A DNA stretch of 64,000 nt from an uncultured Aquimarina sp. (lineage in GTDB: Bacteria; Bacteroidota; Bacteroidia; Flavobacteriales; Flavobacteriaceae): contig CANMLG010000004.1 of assembly GCA_947498765.1 (NCBI GenBank), positions 1-64,000 on the forward strand, in the 5' to 3' direction. This document shows positions 1 through 7,288 of this stretch, one piece after another; position 1 is the stretch's first letter; every line of letters starts with the position of its first letter. The position numbers and the translations under genes were made by a program. The notes below the pieces were generated by a model. The model was not told where the DNA came from. It saw nothing but the letters and a program-made list of their open reading frames with translations, and did no database searches.

Positions 1-1
1 A

Positions 2-250
2 GAATTAGAAAGAACAGGTTTATCATTATTCTCATTTTCCTCTATATTGCTTGCTTTGCTATTTTTAGCAATAGGAAGTATTTTCTTTTTTCATAGAATA
101 GGGCGATTATTTTTATGGTATTTATTAGTCCCTCTCTTTAGAATGTATTCCAAATGTTGTAAATGGCTAAATGAAGAACAACCTCTAAAACCATTCTATT
201 TACTTTCTAAAACAATTATCGTTTTTGCTACTTATTTCTTGACTTATTGA
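2..250 (+). CDS. 3' end of a membrane protein gene (truncated by window edge)
   Basis: The reading frame is already open at the first bases of the window and runs to a TGA at 248-250, so this is the tail of a longer gene rather than a small ORF. The visible ~82 residues contain two hydrophobic stretches (around residues 10-30 and near the C terminus) separated by a basic, cysteine-containing segment, which fits a C-terminal membrane hairpin. There is no ATG near the TTG at 47, which would otherwise be the only start. I do not recognise the family. The next gene is convergent (minus strand), with a terminator between them. Confidence 0.5.
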   Translation, partial: ELERTGLSLFSFSSILLALLFLAIGSIFFFHRIGRLFLWYLLVPLFRMYSKCCKWLNEEQPLKPFYLLSKTIIVFATYFLTY

Positions 251-379
251 AAATTGCCATGATAGTTCCAGTATCTTAACAACACCTTATTTTGTATTAG
301 TTTCAAAAGGTTTTGTACGCTTATTTGTATATTTTTAAATAAGGTTAAAATACCATTAGTATACTCCTAAAAACAACAA

Positions 380-407
380 CCCCCAAAGCTTTTACAAGCT
401 TTGGGGG
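380..407 (-). terminator. Rho-independent terminator of the minus-strand three-gene unit
   Basis: A perfect 12-bp stem (CCCCCAAAGCTT, 380-391, pairing with 396-407) closes a 4-nt loop. Read on the minus strand it is followed by a T-rich tract, so it should end transcripts coming from the gene at 433-864. It may also act on the plus-strand gene ending at 250. Confidence 0.85.
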
Positions 408-432
408 TGAAATTTTGAATCAATTAGAGAGA

Positions 433-864
433 TTATGGCTTAGCAATAAGCGTCGTAGTTTGAGGGTTTTCTTTGCTTAAATACGAAACTTGAATAGTGT
501 TATTATCTAAAATTGTTAAATAATAGCATGCATCTTCAGTAACCAAAAATCTTCCACTATTAATTTGCCCTATTTTATTACTATTATATGATTTGCCAAA
601 ACAATTAGTATTAGATATATAATATTTAGCTCTTTCGATTGCTTTTCCTTCAACATATAATATTTCTTCATTATTGGTATACTGGAAATAGATATCTACT
701 GATTTACCCATAATATTCCACTTCTTACTTTTTAAAAGTGCTTGAGGAGTTATAGTTGTTAAAACCTTATTTGTTTCTTTCGTACTTTTTTCTTCTCTTG
801 TTTTCGTTGAAATAGTAACAAAAACTAATATAATTAGTATACTTAATATTTTAAAAGTTTTCAT
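433..864 (-). CDS. Small secreted protein, candidate partner/immunity protein of the adjacent peptidase
   Basis: A 143-residue protein of unrecognised family. Residues 1-20 are a hydrophobic signal segment with no lipobox cysteine, so it should be periplasmic or exported and soluble. The rest alternates short polar and hydrophobic strands (a KKWNIMG start, FQYTNN, GRFLV, CYYLTI, IQVSYL), compatible with a small beta-barrel or lipocalin-like fold. Two cysteines (NCF and ACYY contexts) could form a disulfide. Its start lies only 8 nt after the stop of the C39-like peptidase gene, so the two are almost certainly co-transcribed, and a strong terminator follows. The position directly downstream of a putative secreted peptidase is what one expects of an immunity protein, inhibitor or accessory factor, but this rests on context only. 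Confidence 0.7.
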   Translation of the reverse strand: MKTFKILSILIILVFVTISTKTREEKSTKETNKVLTTITPQALLKSKKWNIMGKSVDIYFQYTNNEEILYVEGKAIERAKYYISNTNCFGKSYNSNKIGQINSGRFLVTEDACYYLTILDNNTIQVSYLSKENPQTTTLIAKP

Positions 865-872
865 TTATTTTT

Positions 873-2807
873 TTATTTAGTTGATTTTAAAACAATTGCA
901 TAACTCTGATTTAAACTTTCTGCAGGTGCAACTTGAAAATTTCCTTCTGCTGGATCAAAAAATATAATATCCCCTGTTTCAGTATAACCTACTACAGCTA
1001 CAGCATGTGTTATTCTATATGTCAATAATTGTTCCGGATTTTCCGGATTAGGTTCTTGAACATCTCTAATAAACACATCAGTCATTACTGCTTTACCATT
1101 ATCAATAGCTGCTTTAAAGGTAGTAAATGCCTGAGTATTATATAGACTTTTAATTACTTGTATGTTTTCTTCTGGAGTTAAACCTGCTCTTAAAAATTTT
1201 GCAATTTTTAAAGCTCCATTAAGCTCAGCTAGTTTTAATAATAACTGACTTTCGTTTATTTCATTTCTTAGAATCCATTTACCTATAAAACCAAGAGAGG
1301 CTGTAGTACAATTATTGAAACTTTGCTTTGCAAATGTTTTATTGATATTACGCTTGACACTTCTTTTTGCATACTTATCAGTTTCTTTTGATTGATGCTT
1401 TATTTGCTTTTTAGGAGTTTGTTCTTGTTGAGTTCCTTTGATTAAAACATTATTTGGGTTCAAAAGAGCAACTATTTCATCTTCAATACAAATATTCTCT
1501 TCATCAAACAGACTATCGTTACAATCTTGGCCACGAGATGTACCTTCTTTCCAGTTTGCACCAGGTTTATTTTTTGCTCTTTTAGTTTGGGAGTGATAAT
1601 CATCCCCATCATTATCTAAATACCAATTATGACCACCTTCGGTTGTACACCTACAGGTTTCTTCATCAAAAGTTTCATTAAAAAATGATTGACAAGTTAC
1701 TTCTTTTTCGCAACAATTGGTAGTATCATTTTTGTTATAATCATTACAGTCTTGTCCTTTGGTTGTTGATTTCCATACACCACTTGTACTTAAATTACTT
1801 ACAGCAAAAGAAATATCTCCGTGATATCCATCCCCATCAACATCCAAATACCATTTTAATTTTTCACAGTTAATATTTCTTTCAGGGTTTGTATCATCGC
1901 AATCTACGCCTAAAGTTGTTTCTTTCCAAGCTGGATCTGATCTAAATTTAGATCCAACTTTACCTACGTGATATCCATCATCATCACGATCTATAAAAAA
2001 GAATTTTAGTTCCTCAGGTTCTTCCACAATTTCAATTTCGGTTGGGGATGGGCTATCACATCCATTTATACAACAGGGATCACCATTACAAAAATCAGAC
2101 GAATTTGACGCGCTAGAGTTAGGGTTTTGATTTGATGTGCCCGATTCGGTAGCTTCCTCCCCGGTAACTTCTACAAAATCAGCAACTCTACTATCAGTTT
2201 TTTCATTTTGACCATCACTATCAGATGAGCTACCTTCTGACACGGGCCAAGAAACATCTACTGTTATATTTTTAGAATCAGTTTTAGCTTCTATTTCTAA
2301 ACCGTTATAAGTAACTGTACCATCTCCATTATCTACTGGATCAACAAGTACCCACTTAGCAATTGTCTTTTTACCATCTTTGATTTTGCCTTTTTTCTTT
2401 TGATCCTTTCTAAGTTTAATTTTTATTTTTTTCTTTACTTTTTTCCCTTTTTTAATTATTGGAGCATGTTTTACTTTGAGTATTATTTTTTTTCTTTTCG
2501 TTTTTTTAGGTGTAGTTTTTGAACCATTATCTTTTCGATTACCGCCTCCACCTGAATTATTTCCACCTCCTCCAGCTGATTGACCAGGATTATTCCTTTG
2601 TCCAGAACCTCCATTGCCAGGATTAACATTATTTGGTGGCGGTGGCGGTGGCGCTGGGGGAGCAGGCGGTGGCGGCGGTGGGTAATGAACTATTAATACA
2701 GGGGCTAAATCACCTCCTCCACATTCTTCTTCGCAAGCTTGTGCAAACGTATTTGCACTATAAAACAGCACAAATACAAACAGTATATATTTATAAATTA
2801 ATTTCAT
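873..2807 (-). CDS. Secreted modular protein: Pro/Gly/Lys-rich region, MopE-like metal-binding repeats, C-terminal C39/papain-like cysteine peptidase
   Basis: 644 residues. A signal peptide (1-23, ending AQA) precedes a proline run (43-58), a Gly/Asn-rich stretch (59-95), a very basic segment (97-148, about half lysine), a Ser/Asp-rich segment, then three repeats of the form WYLDxDGDGYH...G.DCND (about 269-314, 319-364 and 395-440). These resemble the MopE-type putative metal-binding motif (Pfam Cu-binding_MopE) and should bind Ca or another metal. The last ~150 residues look like a papain-like/C39-type peptidase: Cys500 in NNCTTAS, His601 in THAVAVVGY and Asp618 in FFDPAEG would be the triad. 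There is no T9SS sorting domain. It lies 26 nt downstream of the Sel1/T9SS gene, matching the arrangement at 9504-12102. The peptidase assignment is from motif spacing only. Confidence 0.8.
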   Translation of the reverse strand: MKLIYKYILFVFVLFYSANTFAQACEEECGGGDLAPVLIVHYPPPPPPAPPAPPPPPPNNVNPGNGGSGQRNNPGQSAGGGGNNSGGGGNRKDNGSKTTPKKTKRKKIILKVKHAPIIKKGKKVKKKIKIKLRKDQKKKGKIKDGKKTIAKWVLVDPVDNGDGTVTYNGLEIEAKTDSKNITVDVSWPVSEGSSSDSDGQNEKTDSRVADFVEVTGEEATESGTSNQNPNSSASNSSDFCNGDPCCINGCDSPSPTEIEIVEEPEELKFFFIDRDDDGYHVGKVGSKFRSDPAWKETTLGVDCDDTNPERNINCEKLKWYLDVDGDGYHGDISFAVSNLSTSGVWKSTTKGQDCNDYNKNDTTNCCEKEVTCQSFFNETFDEETCRCTTEGGHNWYLDNDGDDYHSQTKRAKNKPGANWKEGTSRGQDCNDSLFDEENICIEDEIVALLNPNNVLIKGTQQEQTPKKQIKHQSKETDKYAKRSVKRNINKTFAKQSFNNCTTASLGFIGKWILRNEINESQLLLKLAELNGALKIAKFLRAGLTPEENIQVIKSLYNTQAFTTFKAAIDNGKAVMTDVFIRDVQEPNPENPEQLLTYRITHAVAVVGYTETGDIIFFDPAEGNFQVAPAESLNQSYAIVLKSTK

Positions 2808-2833
2808 TGTTTTTTGTTAAATGGAGTGACACC

Positions 2834-4333
2834 TTATTCTTTAATAATCAACTTGGTATGTGTTACCTTATTTGCTGTAACACGAACAACATAAAAGCCT
2901 TTTTGCGGATAATTTGCTCCATCTACATGGTATAAATGTTTGCCTTCCTTTTGTGACTTGTTGGTTACTATGGTTTGTTTAAATGTGCCATCTAGAGTGT
3001 AAATTTCAACACTTGTATTGCTGTCTTCGGCCAGTTCGTATTGGACTAATAAATCAGTTTTAAATGGATTGGGATATAGGGTGATAAAACTATCATCTTG
3101 TAATTGCGTTAGGGCTTCAATTAAAGCTTGATCAATTTCCTTTCCGTTATCGGTAAGGGCTTTGGTGTTGCTTAAAACGACTAACATTGGTGGACCAGGC
3201 TCGCTCCAATCCAATACTTTGGTGTCAATATTAGCTACCAGGTAATGGATGTTATTGATTTCTTTAATTTCAATGCTATTTGCTGAAAGTACCCTGTAAT
3301 CTAAATGAAATTTTCTTCGGTCATCTTGATACAACCTTGGCAATTCCATATTAAAATCGGTAAAATAAAAACTATCATCTAAAAAGATACCGTAGCTATC
3401 ACTTGTTTTATTGTTAATATTGGCCTTAAAATTAAGGTCTTGCGTGTCCTTGTTTATCGAAAAATCTAGTGCTATAGGAAAACTACGGTTTATTTTTTTT
3501 CCCGACCAATCCAGTTCAATTAGTTTTCCTTTCCATTCGCCTGGCAAAGTGGTTTTGTTTACCTCAATAGCTTCTTGCTCGGCGGTAACACTAAGCATCT
3601 CATTAATTTTAGTAGTACTAAATTCGGTAGCTTTTAAGGTATTTTCTTTTTGAATACCTACATCCAATAGATTAGGATGCTGATCTAGATGTTCCACTAA
3701 AATTTCGCTATTTACAGCATAAGTGTTGGCTAGTAAAATTTCCAAGGCTTTTTCCTTATTTACAGGCATACCATAGCCAAAGTAGTTGCAAATGGCTAGC
3801 CAATGGTTGGCCATAGGGTAAGCGCTGTTGCTAAACCATTCAATGGCTTTACTGTAATCCTGCTCAATACTACCTAATCCTTTAAAATGCTGATAGCCTA
3901 TTAGATAACCTCCGCGGTCATTACCTAAGTTTTGCGCTTTTAAAAACCATGAGGTGGCGGTGTCAAAATTAAGTTTACACCCCACACCTTCTTGGTACAG
4001 CATCCCTAATTCGCATGCGGCATTGGGATGGTCTTGTAATGCTGCTTTTTCGGTATACTCAAAAGCTTTAGTATCATTTACAGCTACGCCCATACCACGT
4101 TTGTAGGCAAACCCCAAAAGGTACTGGGCATGTGGGTCATTATTATCGGCCGAAATGTTGAGTAATTGAACGGCAGCGGCTTGATCTTTAGCTACCTCAT
4201 CGGTACCAATGAGCATTTTTGATGCAATTTCGGTCAACTGATTGTAGCTTTGTATTTCGTTTTGTGCTTGTCCGCTAAAGGACAAAAAGGCATATCCGAT
4301 GAGTATGGATAGTTTACTCCATTGTTTCTTCAT
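2834..4333 (-). CDS. Sel1-repeat protein with T9SS type A sorting domain
   Basis: 499 residues with a signal peptide (1-23). Residues ~65-210 are four or five Sel1-like repeats (AQYLLGFAYKRG, AACELGMLYQEG, GGYLIGYQHFKG, ANHWLAICNYFG), helical hairpins usually used for protein binding. A middle domain of ~130 residues (from GEWKGKLIELDW to DWSEPGPPMLVVLS) is predicted beta-rich. The last ~80 residues are a T9SS type A sorting domain (LYPNPF ... KGFYVVRV ... KLIIKE), so the mature protein should be exported through T9SS and anchored or released at the cell surface. It is a clear paralogue of the protein at 9504-11045, with all three parts conserved. First gene of a minus-strand unit with the peptidase and the small secreted protein. 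Its precise role is unknown; binding or presenting the downstream enzyme is an inference. Confidence 0.88.
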   Translation of the reverse strand: MKKQWSKLSILIGYAFLSFSGQAQNEIQSYNQLTEIASKMLIGTDEVAKDQAAAVQLLNISADNNDPHAQYLLGFAYKRGMGVAVNDTKAFEYTEKAALQDHPNAACELGMLYQEGVGCKLNFDTATSWFLKAQNLGNDRGGYLIGYQHFKGLGSIEQDYSKAIEWFSNSAYPMANHWLAICNYFGYGMPVNKEKALEILLANTYAVNSEILVEHLDQHPNLLDVGIQKENTLKATEFSTTKINEMLSVTAEQEAIEVNKTTLPGEWKGKLIELDWSGKKINRSFPIALDFSINKDTQDLNFKANINNKTSDSYGIFLDDSFYFTDFNMELPRLYQDDRRKFHLDYRVLSANSIEIKEINNIHYLVANIDTKVLDWSEPGPPMLVVLSNTKALTDNGKEIDQALIEALTQLQDDSFITLYPNPFKTDLLVQYELAEDSNTSVEIYTLDGTFKQTIVTNKSQKEGKHLYHVDGANYPQKGFYVVRVTANKVTHTKLIIKE

Positions 4334-4661
4334 AGATTGTATATGAGTTGGTTAATATTTATGGTTCAAATCTAACTTGTTTATTTTAATTTTTCTTTAG
4401 CTACAAAAAAGTCAAAAAAAAATTCGGTCAAAACACCGATTAAATGCTTTTATAGCAGCTGAAATCTTTTAAAAGCATTACCGAGCAACCTACTTACCAA
4501 AAAGTTAGAATTATTGATTTTCAGCTTACTATTATTTTAAAAGTTAAATATATGTTAAACAGGTTGCGTAGGAATGCACTTAGTTAGCATCTATTTTATA
4601 GTATTTTAACGCGATTCATTTATATTTGAAACCTAACATTTATATAATTCAGTAGCTTAAC
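4334..4661 (+). promoter_or_regulatory. Divergent intergenic region with hairpins and a candidate promoter
   Basis: This ~330-bp gap separates the minus-strand Sel1 unit from the plus-strand O-antigen ligase-like gene. It contains a short hairpin (TCGGT 4424-4428 with ACCGA 4435-4439) and a 10-bp inverted repeat (AATGCTTTTA 4443-4452 with TAAAAGCATT 4470-4479). TATATTTG at 4621-4628 matches the Bacteroidota -7 box TAnnTTTG and would start a ~30-nt leader for the gene at 4662, but I see no clear TTTG at the right distance upstream. No gene is visible. Confidence 0.4.
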
Positions 4662-7145
4662 ATGGGGTATAACAAAAAAAGCATGCTAGTTGATTTGTTT
4701 TTCTTTTCGTTAGTATTATTTACAGCGGTGGCTCCAAAATTTTATTTTTTTAAAGGCCATCACTTGTGGTTATTTATTGTGGGCTTGTGGGGTATAAGTG
4801 AACTGTTTTCTTTAAAAAAATATTCATACACCTATATCGATCTTTTTTTTGGCGTATTAACAGGCTACTTAGTTGTGCGTTTTTTTATGAATAGGTCAGA
4901 GTTTACCTTATATAAAAGTGATCGTTTTTTGGAATTGCTAGGCTTTATTGTTTTTTATATAAAAACCAACTATTTGATCACTGAGCTTAAAAACAAGTAT
5001 AAAGCGTATTGGCTAGTTTATCCATTTTTGGTGTTATGTGTTGGACAAGCTATTTTAGCTGTTCTGCAATATACAGGTAAAGCCCAATCCACTAACGAGT
5101 TTTTTAAATTAACTGGGACCTTGAATTCGCCAAATTATGTAGGTTTACTGTTAAGTTTGGGTGTTATTGGTGTTGTTTGGTTGTTAATGCACCAAAAACA
5201 ACTTGCCAAATGGCACAAAATAGTCTTAGGGGTTTCAGGGCTGTTTTTAGTAGGGCTTATTGGGTTGTCCACCTCCAGAACCTCGTGGATGGTGCTATTC
5301 ATTGGAATTACCTTGCTTAGTTTTAGTACCCAAAGGCTGCGTGGTTTTGTAAAAAAAATGTCAAAAATTAGTAAAATAAGCTATGCTATATTGCTTACTA
5401 CTTTGGTATTGGGTGGTGCGTATTATTTGTATCATTTTAAAAAAGATTCTGCCGATGGGCGTTTTTTAATTAACAAAATTACTAGTACCGAAATAGTTAA
5501 GCAGCCCTTATTAGGGCATGGTTTATTTTCCTTTGAAAAAGGATACAATACCGCCAAAACAAACTACTTTACAACAAAAAAACAAGCATGGGAACAAGTC
5601 CGCTTAGGCAATTATGTGTACAATGCCTTTAATGATTACCTGTATTTTGGATACGAGCTTGGTATAGTATTGCCCATAAGTTTATTACTGTTACTTATTT
5701 TTATAGTGTACTACAGTCAAAAAACAACTTATTTTTTGTTGGGTATTAGTTTGCTTATAGGTTTATATGTAGCCGCTTTTTTTATGTCGGTTTCTACTAA
5801 AAACATTTTTATACTTATTGGGCTTTTGGCAGTGCATTTGTGTTATTCTCATTCTAAAAACAAATTAGCAAAAGACCATTCTAATTTAATATTTAGTTTT
5901 ATGTGTGCGCTTACATCAATTATTTCGTTGGTTTTGGTAACTAAAAGTATGCTTCATACAAAGGAATTACAAGCTTTTGGAGCATTAACAGCTGCTGAAA
6001 AAAAGAAAATTACCACTGAGGAGTTGGCTGATTTATTTGGGAATTATTACGATCGCGGTTATCCTGAATTTAATCAGGGTTATTTTGTAATGAGTAGCGG
6101 TAATAAAACAAAAGGTTTGGCATTAATGGAGCAAGGCTATACCGAAAATAAAGCTCCAAAATTAGGTAAGTCATTGGCTAATGCGCATATTATGTATGAC
6201 CATAATTATAAAAGAGCCGAAGAATTATTCACTTTTAACACAGGGAATGAAGCCTTTCGATACGAACCCAGAATGAACCTCCTTTACTTGTACGAACGGG
6301 TGTTTGATACTAAAAAAATGGATTCCTTAGCAAAAGAAATTATAGTCTTTCCCATAAAAAAGCCTTCCACACAAGTGGATGAGTACAAACAGTATTGTAA
6401 AAACGTATTAGATAGAATTCAACTGCAACAACACAGTTTTGATATTGAGGGAAATATATCTGACAACTATATAGTTGAAAGTAACCTTTTAAACCGAACA
6501 CTAAAACATCGCATTTACCTACCCAATATTAACTATATCACCAAAAGCTTACCAGTAGTGTATTTGGCCGATGGGCAACAGTATGTAAAGGATAAGTCAT
6601 TTATAAAAACTATAGATAAACTCATACACAATCAAAAAATAGCGCCAGTAGCTTTGGTGTTTATGGATTCGAGCGATTACCAAGATCCGAGTATTGACCA
6701 CAGACAAGAATATTATTTATGCAATAAAAGGTATGTGGATTTTGTAACTACCGAATTGATTCCAGAAATAGAAAAATACTACCCAGTGAGCAAGGAGCGT
6801 ACAGGACGTAGTATTATGGGGTATTCCTTTGGTGGGTTGTTTGCTGCTTTCGCAGGAATGGAGGCTCCTGATTATTTTAAAAATGTGATCATGCAATCTC
6901 CTGCTTATCATCCGTGTCCAGATATTTATACCAATTATAACACTAAAGAAACCTTAGATCTCAATATGTATTTGAGCTACGGTACAGGTAAAGATACCGA
7001 AAGCCAAGATGTCCCTATGATTAATATTTTACAAGCTAAAAACTATCGTTTAAAAGTAAATAGAGAAGAAGGTGCCAATCACGAATGGCATGTGTGGATG
7101 AACCAAACTAAAGAAATTTTTAAACATTATTTTAAAATAAACTAA
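4662..7145 (+). CDS. O-antigen ligase/polymerase-like membrane protein fused to a C-terminal esterase domain
   Basis: 827 residues. The first ~420 are a polytopic membrane domain of the O-antigen ligase (Wzy/WaaL) type: many hydrophobic helices, a TGTLNSPNYVG motif and LSTSRTSW, both typical of the family. Residues ~430-600 are a soluble, mostly helical TPR-like region, common in Bacteroidota members. The last ~230 residues are a putative esterase of the EsteraseD/enterochelin esterase type: LPVVYLADGQ, RSIMGYSFGG with Ser722 as nucleophile, and a C-terminal GANHEWHVW holding His807/His810. The fusion is in one uninterrupted frame. With the membrane part in the inner membrane, the esterase would sit in the periplasm, where it could trim or transfer acyl groups on the polysaccharide or lipid handled by the ligase domain. 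Substrate unknown. Not obviously in an operon with its neighbours. Confidence 0.8.
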   Translation: MGYNKKSMLVDLFFFSLVLFTAVAPKFYFFKGHHLWLFIVGLWGISELFSLKKYSYTYIDLFFGVLTGYLVVRFFMNRSEFTLYKSDRFLELLGFIVFYIKTNYLITELKNKYKAYWLVYPFLVLCVGQAILAVLQYTGKAQSTNEFFKLTGTLNSPNYVGLLLSLGVIGVVWLLMHQKQLAKWHKIVLGVSGLFLVGLIGLSTSRTSWMVLFIGITLLSFSTQRLRGFVKKMSKISKISYAILLTTLVLGGAYYLYHFKKDSADGRFLINKITSTEIVKQPLLGHGLFSFEKGYNTAKTNYFTTKKQAWEQVRLGNYVYNAFNDYLYFGYELGIVLPISLLLLLIFIVYYSQKTTYFLLGISLLIGLYVAAFFMSVSTKNIFILIGLLAVHLCYSHSKNKLAKDHSNLIFSFMCALTSIISLVLVTKSMLHTKELQAFGALTAAEKKKITTEELADLFGNYYDRGYPEFNQGYFVMSSGNKTKGLALMEQGYTENKAPKLGKSLANAHIMYDHNYKRAEELFTFNTGNEAFRYEPRMNLLYLYERVFDTKKMDSLAKEIIVFPIKKPSTQVDEYKQYCKNVLDRIQLQQHSFDIEGNISDNYIVESNLLNRTLKHRIYLPNINYITKSLPVVYLADGQQYVKDKSFIKTIDKLIHNQKIAPVALVFMDSSDYQDPSIDHRQEYYLCNKRYVDFVTTELIPEIEKYYPVSKERTGRSIMGYSFGGLFAAFAGMEAPDYFKNVIMQSPAYHPCPDIYTNYNTKETLDLNMYLSYGTGKDTESQDVPMINILQAKNYRLKVNREEGANHEWHVWMNQTKEIFKHYFKIN

Positions 7146-7202
7146 ACCTTCCCGGAGTAGGACGTAAGATTACTCTGCATTTGACGTAGGACATAGGATT
7201 TA

Positions 7203-7273
7203 TTTCAAAATGCAGTTCTCGATACTATTTTTTTCATTTCATTACAAAAATCACTCGAAATAGCATTTTGAAA
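7203..7273. repeat. Palindromic intergenic element between convergent genes
   Basis: Perfect 11-bp inverted arms (TTTCAAAATGC 7203-7213 and GCATTTTGAAA 7263-7273) enclose a 49-nt loop with TTCTCGATAC and TCACTCGAAA near its ends. It lies between the convergent ligase-esterase and transglutaminase-like genes and could act as a bidirectional terminator. The loop sequence resembles a dispersed intergenic repeat I associate with marine flavobacteria; that part is recollection. Confidence 0.5.
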
Positions 7274-7288
7274 ACATACCAATTAGAA

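Noticed and set aside
47-250. Stand-alone 67-residue protein starting at TTG 47
   Set aside because: The frame is open to the window edge, so this is more likely the end of a longer gene.
2633-2935. Plus-strand ORF of ~100 codons opposite the proline-rich region
   Set aside because: It is the antisense of the polyproline coding run of the peptidase gene and reaches into the gap before the Sel1 gene; composition follows the real gene.
4443-4479. 10-bp inverted repeat as a terminator
   Set aside because: It lies in a divergent promoter region with no transcript end to serve and no T tract.
4662-7145. Ligase-esterase as an artefact of a missed stop or frameshift
   Set aside because: The frame is continuous with no overlap or stop near the junction and a coherent TPR-like linker.
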